The translations under genes and the position numbers were made by a program. The notes under the pieces are model-generated. The model had not been told where the DNA came from. It saw only the letters and a list, made by a program, of their open reading frames with translations, and ran no database searches. A stretch of 13,213 nucleotides of DNA from 66-474 sp035717365 (GTDB taxonomy: Bacteria; Pseudomonadota; Gammaproteobacteria; Xanthomonadales; Rhodanobacteraceae): assembly GCA_035717365.1 (NCBI GenBank), contig DASTIS010000038.1, positions 1 through 13,213 of the forward strand, in the 5' to 3' direction. Positions 6,849-13,213 of this stretch are shown piece by piece (the first letter of the stretch is position 1; the number at the start of each line of letters is the position of its first letter).

Positions 6849-7819
6849 TCGATCGCGAAGACAGCCAGAATCTGTTCACCGACACGAAGCCGCGTGACGA
6901 TGCGCCCGCCGTGCAATCGGACGCGAGCCCGCCTGCCGGGGAGGCCCCGATCGGCGATCGCCTGCGCGCGGAACGCGAGGCCAGGGGACTTTCCGTGGCC
7001 GATTGCGCGCACGAGTTGCGGCTCCCGATCAGGGTGCTGGAACGCCTCGAACGCAACGAATTCGGCGAGTCCGAGCATTTCGTGTTCCTGCGCGGCGCAT
7101 TGTCGGGTTATGCAAAATTGCTGGGGCTGCCGTCGGGCTGCTGCGATCAAACCTTGCGCGCCGTGGCGCCGGCCGAACAGCCGGCACTGGTGTCCGTGAC
7201 GCGAACCTCGCCGGCGCGCTGGTTGCTGCAGCGCTATGGCACCGCCGCAACCTACATCGTGCTGACCGCGACCATCGCCGTCCCGCTGGTGCTGCTGGGA
7301 TTGCGAGGCGGGCTGGAGCGGCCTGCCGCCCGGATCGTTTCGCTGGACCAGGTGCCGGCCGCATCCACCCATTCGGCGCAATCGGGGAGCGCGACGCAGC
7401 TTCCCCGCGCACCCGCGGCTTCGCCAGACGCCACGCCCCTGCGTGCTTCGATGACGCCGTTCGCGGCCATCGGCCTCAGCGACACGACCGGATCCACGGC
7501 AATGCCGGTCGCACCGGCGCCGGTTCCTGCCGCGGTCGCCGGAAACCGGCATGCGTTGACGGTCGCGGCCGAGGCCGACTGCTGGTTCGAGATCACGGAT
7601 GCCGACGGCAACAAGATCGATTCCGGCCTCCTGCACGCCGGGGATTCGCGGACCTGGCATTCGGCGGGCAAGCTGCGCGTCACGCTGGGCAATGCCGATG
7701 GAGTCAGCGTGACCCGCGATGGCCAGCCGTTCGCGCTCGCGCCTTACCAGCGTGCGAACGTGGCGCGCTTCGAGGTGTTCGCCAAGTCGGCCAGCGGCAG
7801 CGGACGCGACCGGCTCTGA
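6845..7819 (+). CDS. rodZ: Cytoskeleton protein RodZ (HTH - TM - DUF4115)
   Basis: RodZ is a bitopic inner-membrane protein that links MreB filaments to the cell-wall elongation machinery and so maintains rod shape. It has 324 residues. The Xre-like HTH domain (about 36-98, IGDRLRAEREARGLSVADCAHEL) faces the cytoplasm and binds MreB in the family. A transmembrane helix is near 134-154. A low-complexity Ala/Pro/Ser/Thr linker runs to about 232, and the periplasmic DUF4115 domain covers 237-313 (WFEITDADGNKIDSGLL within it). The start is in the ATGA overlap with pilF. The first 34 residues before the HTH are acidic and probably disordered. In E. coli the next genes are ispG and hisS; here yfgM follows after 74 bp. 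Confidence 0.93.
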   Translation: MIDREDSQNLFTDTKPRDDAPAVQSDASPPAGEAPIGDRLRAEREARGLSVADCAHELRLPIRVLERLERNEFGESEHFVFLRGALSGYAKLLGLPSGCCDQTLRAVAPAEQPALVSVTRTSPARWLLQRYGTAATYIVLTATIAVPLVLLGLRGGLERPAARIVSLDQVPAASTHSAQSGSATQLPRAPAASPDATPLRASMTPFAAIGLSDTTGSTAMPVAPAPVPAAVAGNRHALTVAAEADCWFEITDADGNKIDSGLLHAGDSRTWHSAGKLRVTLGNADGVSVTRDGQPFALAPYQRANVARFEVFAKSASGSGRDRL

Positions 7820-7850
7820 CGATCCGTTCTCCTGTATCCTTGGGCGTTTG

Positions 7851-7870
7851 CCGCCCCGCCTGGCGGGCGG
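7851..7870 (+). other. GC hairpin in the rodZ-yfgM gap
   Basis: ccgccc (7851-7856) pairs with gggcgg (7865-7870) around an 8-nt loop. No T-tract follows, so it is not a clear intrinsic terminator. A weak -10-like TATCCT lies before it at 7835-7840 with no matching -35. It may mark a partial break between the rodZ and yfgM transcripts, or be what remains at an old gene junction. Confidence 0.35.
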
Positions 7871-7893
7871 TTCCGTGTGCACGTGGGTGAACG

Positions 7894-8559
7894 ATGGCTT
7901 TCGAAGACTACGACGAGTACGAACAGGGCGAACAGGTCCGCAAGTGGATCAGGGAAAACGGCATCGCCGTGGCGGTTGCCGTCGTGCTCGCGCTGGTGCT
8001 GGTATTCGGTTACCGGAAGTGGCAGGCGCATACCGCCAACCGCCAGGTCCAGGCGGCAACGCAGTTTTCCGCCGTGCAAAGCGCGGTGCAGGATGCCAAC
8101 AAGCAAGCCATGTCGGCCGCGCTCACTGATCTCCAGAAGAATTATGCGAAAACGGCGTACGCGGCGTTCGGCAGCGCCGCGGTCGCCGAGTACGACGTGG
8201 GCAAGGGTGACCTCAAGCCGGCGGCGCAGAACCTCGAATGGGCGGTTGCGCATGCCGGGGAGCCGGCGTTGAAATCCCTGTTCACGCTGCGGCTTGCGCG
8301 GGTGCTGCTGGCGCAGGACAAGGCGCAGCAAGCCCTCAAGGCCCTGGACGGTATCCCCGCCGGCGATTATGCCGCGATCGCTGCGGAACTTCGGGGCGAC
8401 GCGCAGCTCAAACTCGGCAACACCGATGCGGCGCGCAACGCCTACGGGCGGGCGATGGCCAGCCTCGACAAGGACGCGCCGCAACGCAATGCGGTGCAGA
8501 TGAAGCTGGAAAACCTCACGCAGCCCGCCGCTGCGCCGACCGGAAGCAAGGCTCAATGA
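7894..8559 (+). CDS. yfgM: YfgM-family inner-membrane TPR protein, SecYEG-associated
   Basis: YfgM-family proteins are anchored in the inner membrane and, in E. coli, associate with SecYEG and the chaperone PpiD, helping secreted proteins leave the translocon. This one has 221 residues. An acidic N-terminus (MAFEDYDEYEQGEQ) and KWIRENG precede a single membrane helix near 23-41. The remainder is a periplasmic TPR-like domain (Tpr_21 type) with repeats such as RLARVLLAQDKAQQALKAL. The ATG at 7894-7896 is preceded by a weak GGGTGA. The stop overlaps the bamB start as ATGA. The yfgM-bamB-der order is conserved in gammaproteobacteria and is the main support for the name beyond topology. Confidence 0.9.
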   Translation: MAFEDYDEYEQGEQVRKWIRENGIAVAVAVVLALVLVFGYRKWQAHTANRQVQAATQFSAVQSAVQDANKQAMSAALTDLQKNYAKTAYAAFGSAAVAEYDVGKGDLKPAAQNLEWAVAHAGEPALKSLFTLRLARVLLAQDKAQQALKALDGIPAGDYAAIAAELRGDAQLKLGNTDAARNAYGRAMASLDKDAPQRNAVQMKLENLTQPAAAPTGSKAQ

Positions 8560-9800
8560 AGCATCGCCCCATGAAGCGTCGTCACCTTCTGCTGTTGCCA
8601 TTGCTGGCTGCGACGATCGCACTCTCCGGTTGCGGGTTGTGGAACAAGATTTTCAATCGAGGCCAGAACATCCAGCCACCCAAAGAGCTGGTCGAGTTCA
8701 CGCCGAGCCTGCAGGTCCAGGAGGTCTGGTCCACGAGTATCGGCGATGGAGCCGGTCGCTCCGGCGTGCGCCTGCAGCCCGCGTACGCGGATGGCAAGCT
8801 TTACGTCATCAGCACCGACGGCAAGATCGAGGCGCTGGATGCCGCGACCGGCAAGCGCGTGTGGGAACAGTCCACGCGTGTGGGCGACGGCATCTGGCCG
8901 TTCCGCCGCAAGACGCCGGGTCCGGATGCACGCTACGCCGGCGGTCCGACCGTCTCGGGCAACCTGTTGGTGGTCGGAACGCTGGACGGACACGTCTACG
9001 CCATGGATGCGGACACCGGCAAGCAATTGTGGGGTGCGGAAGTGGACAGCGAGGTGATCTCGCCGCCCGCGATCGATGGCGGCGTGGTGTACGCGCGCAC
9101 CAACTCCGGTTACATCTACGCGTTCGACGGCAACTCGGGTGAGCGCAAGTGGCTCAACGACCAGGCCAGCGTGCCGTTGCTGAGCCTGCGCGGCAATGGC
9201 TCGTTGTTGGCGGCGCACGGCGTGGTGATGTTCGGCACCGATGACGGCAAAGTCGAGTCGCTGCGTGGCGACACCGGCGCGATCCAGTGGAAGCTGCCGA
9301 TCACCAAGGGCCTGGGGCGAACCGACATCCAGAAGTTGAACGATGCGGACGACGTGTTGCAACTCGATGGCAGCACCGTGTACGCCACGGCCTACCATGG
9401 CGAACTGGCTGCCATCGACGCCGCACAGGGACAACTCCTCTGGAACCGTCCGTTCTCCAGCTACGTCGGCGTGGGCGTCGGCGACAAGGAACTGGTCGGT
9501 GTCGACGACGACTCGCTGGTCTGGGCATTTTCCAAACAGGGTGGTGGCGACCTGTGGAAACAGGACGCGCTGCAATACCATTGGCTGACCGCGCCCGCGA
9601 TCCAGGACCAGTATGCCGTGGTCGGCGGCGTCGAAGGCTACGTGCACTGGCTGGATCTGTCCGATGGCAAGCTCGCCGCCCGCATGCGGCTGTCCAGGGA
9701 CGCCATCCGCGCCCGACCCGTCGTCAACGGCGACATGGTTTACGTCGAGGATGTGGAGGGGCACGTGGTGGCGTATCGCATTTCGGGGCCCGCTGATTGA
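8556..9800 (+). CDS. bamB: Outer membrane protein assembly factor BamB (lipoprotein)
   Basis: BamB is a lipoprotein of the BAM complex that binds the POTRA domains of BamA and helps beta-barrel proteins fold into the outer membrane. It has 414 residues. The signal peptide ends in the lipobox LSGC with Cys26 as the lipidated residue. An eight-bladed PQQ-type propeller follows, with recurring strands such as GKLYVISTDGKIEALDAATG, HVYAMDADTGKQLW, GYIYAFDGNSGERKW and GYVHWLDLSDGKLAA. The ATG at 8556-8558, inside the yfgM stop, has AAGG four bases upstream. An alternative ATG at 8571 gives 409 residues and an equally good signal peptide but has no ribosome-binding site. A GC hairpin begins one base after the stop. 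Confidence 0.96.
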   Translation: MKHRPMKRRHLLLLPLLAATIALSGCGLWNKIFNRGQNIQPPKELVEFTPSLQVQEVWSTSIGDGAGRSGVRLQPAYADGKLYVISTDGKIEALDAATGKRVWEQSTRVGDGIWPFRRKTPGPDARYAGGPTVSGNLLVVGTLDGHVYAMDADTGKQLWGAEVDSEVISPPAIDGGVVYARTNSGYIYAFDGNSGERKWLNDQASVPLLSLRGNGSLLAAHGVVMFGTDDGKVESLRGDTGAIQWKLPITKGLGRTDIQKLNDADDVLQLDGSTVYATAYHGELAAIDAAQGQLLWNRPFSSYVGVGVGDKELVGVDDDSLVWAFSKQGGGDLWKQDALQYHWLTAPAIQDQYAVVGGVEGYVHWLDLSDGKLAARMRLSRDAIRARPVVNGDMVYVEDVEGHVVAYRISGPAD

Positions 9801-9801
9801 A

Positions 9802-9820
9802 GCCGCCCGGAAACGGCGGC
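9802..9820 (+). terminator. GC hairpin directly after bamB, possible transcript end
   Basis: gccgcc (9802-9807) and ggcggc (9815-9820) form a 6-bp GC stem with a 7-nt loop, starting two bases after the bamB stop. There is no T-run, so it could be a pause, a 3'-end protecting hairpin or part of a Rho-dependent end. It supports der being transcribed at least partly apart from bamB. Confidence 0.35.
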
Positions 9821-9880
9821 ACTCCCCACAACCCAATCAAGAGCGCGCCGCCGCGATGCGCCGCGCCGCTCCTGCAGCAA

Positions 9881-10119
9881 CTTGTGCGATCATCCCTGAT
9901 TGCCGCTTCGATGAAGTGCATGGCAAGACGCATCGTCCTGAACCATCGAGGTTTAGAACGGCCATCCTTGGCCTGACTTTTCACATGCTTGTGCGATCAT
10001 CCCTGATCGCTGCTTCGATGGGCGCGACGGACTGATGGAGCCATCCCATGCTCGGGACGTCCAGATCGGCCATAAAGCCGCCATCAATGGCCAAGAGTTC
10101 CATGGCCTGACTTTTCACA
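9881..10119. repeat. Array of imperfect palindromic repeats between bamB and der
   Basis: The 331-bp gap 9801-10131 has no gene. A 33-bp unit, cttgtgcgatcatccctgat plus 13 bp, occurs at 9881-9913 and 9988-10020 with two differences. A 16-bp unit, ggcctgacttttcaca, occurs exactly at 9970-9985 and 10104-10119. Several units are palindromes: gcgatca-tccc-tgatcgc (9993-10010), its wobble copy at 9886-9903, ggcca-tcct-tggcc (9960-9973), and ggccat/atggcc around 13 nt (10068-10092). The pattern looks like two partial copies of a REP-like dispersed element. Any der promoter must lie in or near it; no good match was seen. Confidence 0.75.
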
Positions 10120-10131
10120 ACAGCTCTTCGG

Positions 10132-11544
10132 ATGGAATCTCTGGCCGTGTTGCCTGTAGTTGCCCTGGTGGGCCGTCCCAACGTTGGCAAGTCCACGCTG
10201 TTCAATGCGCTGACGAAGAGTCGCGACGCGTTGGTGGCGGACCTGCCCGGCGTGACCCGGGATCGCCACTACGGGGTGTGCCGGCTCGGCGCGCGCCCGA
10301 TCGTGCTGGTCGATACCGGCGGCCTGTCCGGCCAGCGCGTCGACATCGACGAGCTGACCGACAGGCAGGTCCAGCGCGCGATCGAAGAAGCCTGCGCGTG
10401 CGTGCTGCTGGTCGATGCGCGGGAAGGGTTGCTGCCGCAGGACCGCGCGATCCTCGACCGCCTGCGCCGCGCCGGGAAACCGGTGTTGCTCGCGGTCAAC
10501 AAGACCGACGGCGTCGATGCGCAAACCGCGCTCGCGGAGTTTGCCGCGCTCGGTGTCGCCGCAACGTTGCCGATCGCAGCTGCGCACGCGCGTGGTGTCG
10601 ACGCGTTGCTGGCGGCGATCCTGCCGTTGCTGCCCGCCGACGAAGACGCAGAGCCGATGTCGGATTCGCCAGAGGCGGGAATCCGCGTCGCCATCATCGG
10701 ACGGCCGAACGTCGGCAAGTCCACGCTGGTCAATCGCCTGCTCGGCGAGGAACGCGTGGTGGTCTCGGAAGTCGCCGGCACCACCCGGGACGCGATCCAC
10801 GTCCCGCTGCTGCGCGACGGCAAGCGCTACACGCTGATCGATACCGCGGGGGTGCGGCGGCGTGGCCGCGTCGACGATGCGCTGGAGAAGTTCAGCGTCA
10901 TCAAGACGCTGCAGTCGATCTCCGCCGCCGACGTCGCGGTGGTGATGCTGGACGCGGGCGAGGGCGTCACCGACCAGGACCTTGCCCTGATCGGGCAGGT
11001 GCTCGAGGCGGGCCGCGCGCTGGTCATCGTCGCCAACAAATGGGACGGCCTCGACCGCTACGACCGCGAGCGTTGCAGGGCCGGCCTCGAACGCAAGCTC
11101 GGCTTCGTCGAGTGGGCGAAGATCGTGTTCCTGTCGGCGCTGCACGGCTCCGGATTGCGCGAACTGATGCGTGCGATCGATCGCGCCGGCGCCGCGGCGG
11201 TGCGCGAACTCGGCACGCCGGATCTCACCCGTGCACTGGAGAAGGCCGTCGCTGCGCATCAACCGCCACTGGTGCGCGGCCATTCGCCGAAGCTGCGTTT
11301 CGCGCATCCCGGCGGCGAACGCCCGCCGACCGTCGTGATCCACGGCACCCGCACCAAGCACATCGCCGACAGCTATCGGCGCTATCTCGAGAATTTTTTC
11401 CGCAGGCGCTACAAGCTCGAAGGTACGCCGATCCGGATCGAGTTCCGCGAAGGCGAGAACCCGTACGCCGGCAAGCGCAACGTGCCGACCAAAGGCCAGC
11501 AGCGCAAGCGGCAGCGGATGATCCGGCACGTGCGCGGACGCTGA
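10132..11544 (+). CDS. der: Ribosome biogenesis GTPase Der (EngA), tandem GTPase domains
   Basis: Der is an essential GTPase that acts in maturation and stability of the 50S ribosomal subunit. It has 470 residues. The first G domain has GRPNVGKS at 14-21, DTGG at 61-64 and NKTD at 123-126. The second has GRPNVGKS at 190-197, DTAG at 237-240 and NKWD at 302-305. A KH-like RNA-facing domain covers about 365-450, ending in a basic tail (KGQQRKRQRMIRHVRGR). All nucleotide-binding motifs are intact. The start is uncertain: the ATG at 10132 gives MESLAVLPVVALVGRPN, but relatives usually begin near LPVVALVG, so the in-frame GTG at 10147 is possible. Neither has a clear ribosome-binding site. der closes the conserved cluster and follows the repeat-filled gap. 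Confidence 0.96.
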   Translation: MESLAVLPVVALVGRPNVGKSTLFNALTKSRDALVADLPGVTRDRHYGVCRLGARPIVLVDTGGLSGQRVDIDELTDRQVQRAIEEACACVLLVDAREGLLPQDRAILDRLRRAGKPVLLAVNKTDGVDAQTALAEFAALGVAATLPIAAAHARGVDALLAAILPLLPADEDAEPMSDSPEAGIRVAIIGRPNVGKSTLVNRLLGEERVVVSEVAGTTRDAIHVPLLRDGKRYTLIDTAGVRRRGRVDDALEKFSVIKTLQSISAADVAVVMLDAGEGVTDQDLALIGQVLEAGRALVIVANKWDGLDRYDRERCRAGLERKLGFVEWAKIVFLSALHGSGLRELMRAIDRAGAAAVRELGTPDLTRALEKAVAAHQPPLVRGHSPKLRFAHPGGERPPTVVIHGTRTKHIADSYRRYLENFFRRRYKLEGTPIRIEFREGENPYAGKRNVPTKGQQRKRQRMIRHVRGR

Positions 11545-11547
11545 TCT

Positions 11548-11576
11548 TGCCAGGGTGAGGTCTCGATCCCGTGGCA
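11548..11576 (+). terminator. Candidate hairpin after der
   Basis: tgccaggg (11548-11555) pairs with ccc-tggca (11568-11576, one bulged G) around a 12-nt loop, four bases after the der stop. The stem is stable but no T-run follows, so it is a weak case as an intrinsic terminator. It stands between der and the next gene's own predicted start. Confidence 0.4.
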
Positions 11577-11618
11577 GGACGTTTGATCCGTTCCCGCGAA
11601 GTCAGGCCGGCTTTGCGC

Positions 11619-11624
11619 GATAAT
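11619..11624 (+). promoter_or_regulatory. -10 box for the moeB-like gene; transcript may be leaderless
   Basis: GATAAT matches five of six -10 bases and ends six bases before the ATG at 11631. A start about seven bases downstream of the -10 would fall on the A of the ATG, giving a leaderless message. No good -35 is present at 16-18 bp, and no ribosome-binding site precedes the ATG, which fits leaderless translation but does not prove it. Confidence 0.4.
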
Positions 11625-11630
11625 GCGTGC

Positions 11631-12755
11631 ATGACAATCCTTGAAATCACCCCGGGCGAGGCGCTGCAAAGGCAGAGAGCCGGCGCCCTGTTGCTGGACG
11701 TGCGAGAGACCTTCGAGCACGCGGCGGGCATGGCGGAGAACGCGGTGCCGCTGCCGCGCGGCGAGATTCCGCAGCGCATCGGGCAGGCCGCGCCCGACCG
11801 CGCTGCGGAAGTCCTGACGATCTGCGCGCACGGCCAGCGCTCCATTCTTGCGGCACAAACCTTGCAGCAACTGGGTTACTCCAACGTGGTCTCCGTTGCG
11901 GGCGGCACCGCACGGTGGATCGACGAAGGGCTGCCGATGGGCAAGCCCGGTGGCGACGAGGACTTCTACGATCGCTACTCGCGCCATTTGCGCTTGCCGG
12001 AGGTTGGCGAGGCCGGCCAGCGCAAGCTTGAGGCCGCGCGGGTGGTGTTGCTGGGGGCGGGCGGATTGGGCTCGCCCGCGGCGTACTACCTCGCCGCCGC
12101 GGGGGTCGGCACGCTGGTGATCGCCGACGACGATGTGGTCGAACGAAGCAACCTTCAGCGCCAGATCCTGCATGCCGACGACCGCATCGGCATGTCGAAA
12201 CTCGATTCCGCGGCGCAGGCGCTGCACGGCCTGAATCCGCACGTGAAGCTCGAAGGACTCGCCGAACGCGTCACCTCGGCGAACGTCGACAGACTGCTGG
12301 ACGGCGCCGACGTGGTACTGGACGGCGCGGACAACTTCCCGGTTCGCTACCTGCTCAACGACGCCTGCGTGAAACTGGCGAAGCCACTGGTGTATGGCGC
12401 GGTGCAGCGGTTCCAGGGGCAGGTCAGTGTATTCGACGCCGGCAGGCAGCGGGGCAGGGCGCCGTGCTACCGCTGCCTGTTCCCGCAACCGCCAGCGCCC
12501 GAGGACGCCCCGAATTGTTCCGAAGCCGGCGTGCTGGGCGTGCTGCCGGGCGTGGTCGGGATGCTGCAGGCGACCGAGGTGATCAAGCTGATCCTGGGGA
12601 TCGGCGAACCGCTGGTTGGCCGCGTCCTGATGTTCGATGCGCTCTCGATGCGCTTCCACCAGACCCGGCTCGCCCCCGATCCCGAATGTCCGGTGTGCGC
12701 ACCGGGCACACCGTTCCCCGGCTATGTGGATTACGAAAAATTCTGTGCCGGATAG
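11631..12755 (+). CDS. moeB: MoeB/ThiF-family adenylyltransferase with N-terminal rhodanese domain
   Basis: This E1-like enzyme should adenylate the C-terminal glycine of a small sulfur-carrier protein (MoaD or ThiS type), and the rhodanese part could pass sulfur to it. It has 374 residues. The rhodanese domain covers about 1-105 with the active loop CAHGQRS, Cys65 being the persulfide residue. The ThiF domain follows: GAGGLG at 142-147 for ATP, the conserved block DDDVVERSNLQRQ, Asp231 in DGADN, and zinc cysteine pairs Cys279/Cys282 and Cys353/Cys356. Cys296 in NCSEAGVLG is the candidate acceptor cysteine. Better-known MoeZ/MOCS3 proteins have the rhodanese at the C-terminus, so the order is reversed. 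The ATG at 11631 was chosen over a GTG at 11571, which falls in the hairpin after der. No carrier-protein gene is nearby, so the pathway (molybdopterin, thiamine or another) stays open. Confidence 0.88.
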   Translation: MTILEITPGEALQRQRAGALLLDVRETFEHAAGMAENAVPLPRGEIPQRIGQAAPDRAAEVLTICAHGQRSILAAQTLQQLGYSNVVSVAGGTARWIDEGLPMGKPGGDEDFYDRYSRHLRLPEVGEAGQRKLEAARVVLLGAGGLGSPAAYYLAAAGVGTLVIADDDVVERSNLQRQILHADDRIGMSKLDSAAQALHGLNPHVKLEGLAERVTSANVDRLLDGADVVLDGADNFPVRYLLNDACVKLAKPLVYGAVQRFQGQVSVFDAGRQRGRAPCYRCLFPQPPAPEDAPNCSEAGVLGVLPGVVGMLQATEVIKLILGIGEPLVGRVLMFDALSMRFHQTRLAPDPECPVCAPGTPFPGYVDYEKFCAG

Positions 12756-12998
12756 CAGGCAGGAACGAGCACGCTTGGGGGCAGGCGCTACACCATCCCC
12801 ACCAACCCAACCCTACCCTTGAAGCGGACGGCGACACCCGTTCGCCGGCTGGCACGTAGTGCTTGTTCTTTCTTTTGCGACGATCCAATCCGCCGTCCGT
12901 GACCAGGAGCTCCGTGGTCGCGCGGGTGTGCCCTAGCGAAAACCGGATTCCGTCATACCGCCGCCGGGGGCCTGGGGGACAGGAATATCGAGGCGATC
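12756..12998. other. Convergent non-coding stretch after the moeB-like gene
   Basis: No gene is supported here. Visible structures are a distant inverted repeat, cggacggcg (12825-12833) and cgccgtccg (12891-12899); a small hairpin ggcga-cacccgt-tcgcc (12830-12846) overlapping its left arm; and gacca/tggtc (12901-12919) enclosing the palindrome ggagctcc. The open frames across it have no recognisable protein and run through the structures. As the end-to-end gap between two convergent genes it probably holds 3' untranslated sequence. Confidence 0.5.
12851..12876 (+). terminator. Weak intrinsic terminator for the moeB-like gene
   Basis: A short stem gcac-gta-gtgc (12852-12862), with one more G-T pair, is followed directly by a T-rich tract (12863-12876, 11 of 14 T). 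The stem is short for an intrinsic terminator, but the order and spacing are right and it lies about 96 bp past the stop in the expected direction. Confidence 0.35.
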
Positions 12999-13059
12999 GC
13001 AGGAGCCGGCCTGCTGGCGACAGCCGTGCGGCACCGTTCGCGCGCAGGCGCGCTCCTAC
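12999..13059. repeat. Inverted REP pair (REPIN-like) with GTAG-type heads
   Basis: The right unit, read on the minus strand (13059-13037), starts GTAGGAGC and contains the stem gcgcgc-ct-gcgcgc. The left unit, on the plus strand (12999-13020), starts gcaggagc with the imperfect stem gccggc-ct-gctggc, so its GTAG head has become GCAG. The heads face outward with 16 bp between the units, the usual layout of a REP doublet moved by a RAYT transposase; no RAYT gene is in the window. The CTAC end supplies the stop codon of the DUF1244 gene. Confidence 0.7.
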
Positions 13060-13213
13060 CGTTTTTTCCGGGCTTTCTCGAACGCCGCCCGTTGTTCGGG
13101 GGTCGCGTCCTTCTGGTACTTCGCCTTCCATTCGGGGAACGGCATGCCGTAGATGGCCTCGCGGGCTTCGTCCTTCGACATCGTGACGCCGCGCTCGGCG
13201 GCGGCCTCCCGGT
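13056..13213 (-). CDS. DUF1244 family protein, C-terminal part (5' end outside window)
   Basis: The visible 51 codons read REAAAERGVTMSKDEAREAI and then YGMPFPEWKAKYQKDATPEQ and RAAFEKARKKR before TAG at 13056-13058. The pattern (A/E)xRGxxMSKxEAREx(I/V)YGMP, then EWKxxYQxxATPEQ, fits the C-terminal half of DUF1244 proteins, which are about 100 residues long with a conserved cysteine/tryptophan segment upstream. Their function is unknown. The gene enters from the right edge, convergent with the moeB-like gene. Its TAG lies in the GTAG head of a REP unit, so the basic tail KARKKR may be set by where that repeat inserted. Recognition is from memory of the family. Confidence 0.8.
   Translation of the reverse strand, partial: REAAAERGVTMSKDEAREAIYGMPFPEWKAKYQKDATPEQRAAFEKARKKR

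Noticed and set aside
8553..9836. Minus-strand frame of 427 codons opposite bamB
   Set aside because: Shadow of the bamB propeller repeats; the plus strand has an intact lipoprotein.
9881..10119. CRISPR array
   Set aside because: Repeats are few, spaced unevenly (107 and 134 bp), palindromic and without regular spacers or cas genes.
10084..11529. Minus-strand frame of 481 codons opposite der
   Set aside because: Shadow of der, whose GTPase motifs are complete on the plus strand.
12583..13131. Minus-strand frame of 182 codons in the right-hand gap
   Set aside because: It crosses the REP pair and the end of the moeB-like gene and overlaps the DUF1244 end in another frame; no recognisable protein.

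Overview
The window is a GC-rich chromosomal segment from a gammaproteobacterium, most likely of the Xanthomonadales (Lysobacterales) and possibly Rhodanobacteraceae. The grounds are the gene order rlmN-pilF-rodZ-yfgM-bamB-der, a PsrA-type fatty-acid regulator next to fadN/fadA-type beta-oxidation genes, a rhodanese-MoeB fusion, and intergenic spaces filled with REP-like palindromes, including a GTAG-headed pair. The family-level assignment is inference from protein and repeat style. No tRNA, rRNA, CRISPR array, transposase or phage gene was seen.

Positions 1-4255 (minus strand) are a fatty-acid degradation block. A PsrA-like TetR repressor is followed by a bifunctional 3-hydroxyacyl-CoA dehydrogenase/enoyl-CoA hydratase (FadN type) and then a thiolase (FadA) that runs off the left edge. 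A well-formed sigma70-like promoter with a CAAAC-N4-GTTTG palindrome directly after its -10 lies in front of the regulator, which suggests acyl-CoA-responsive autorepression that may extend to the whole block. Both internal gaps of the block hold repeats.

Positions 4330-11544 (plus strand) are a conserved housekeeping and envelope cluster. It holds ndk (nucleotide pools), rlmN (rRNA/tRNA methylation), pilF (type IV pilus pilotin), rodZ (cell shape), yfgM (Sec translocon-associated), bamB (outer-membrane protein assembly) and der (ribosome assembly GTPase). Stops and starts overlap at rlmN/pilF, pilF/rodZ and yfgM/bamB. The ispG-hisS pair that sits between rodZ and yfgM in E. coli is absent; a 74-bp gap with a GC hairpin is there instead. 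A 331-bp repeat-bearing gap separates bamB from der.

Positions 11545-13213 hold a MoeB/ThiF-family E1-like adenylyltransferase with an N-terminal rhodanese domain and a possibly leaderless start. A 300-bp convergent non-coding stretch with a weak terminator and an inverted REP pair follows. The window ends with the C-terminal part of a DUF1244 protein on the minus strand.

No gene here forms an undescribed defence or mobile system. The least explained content is in the intergenic repeats: palindromes that share a GGATG core, repeats that supply the stop codons of two genes, and a composite hairpin element between the regulator and its likely target.
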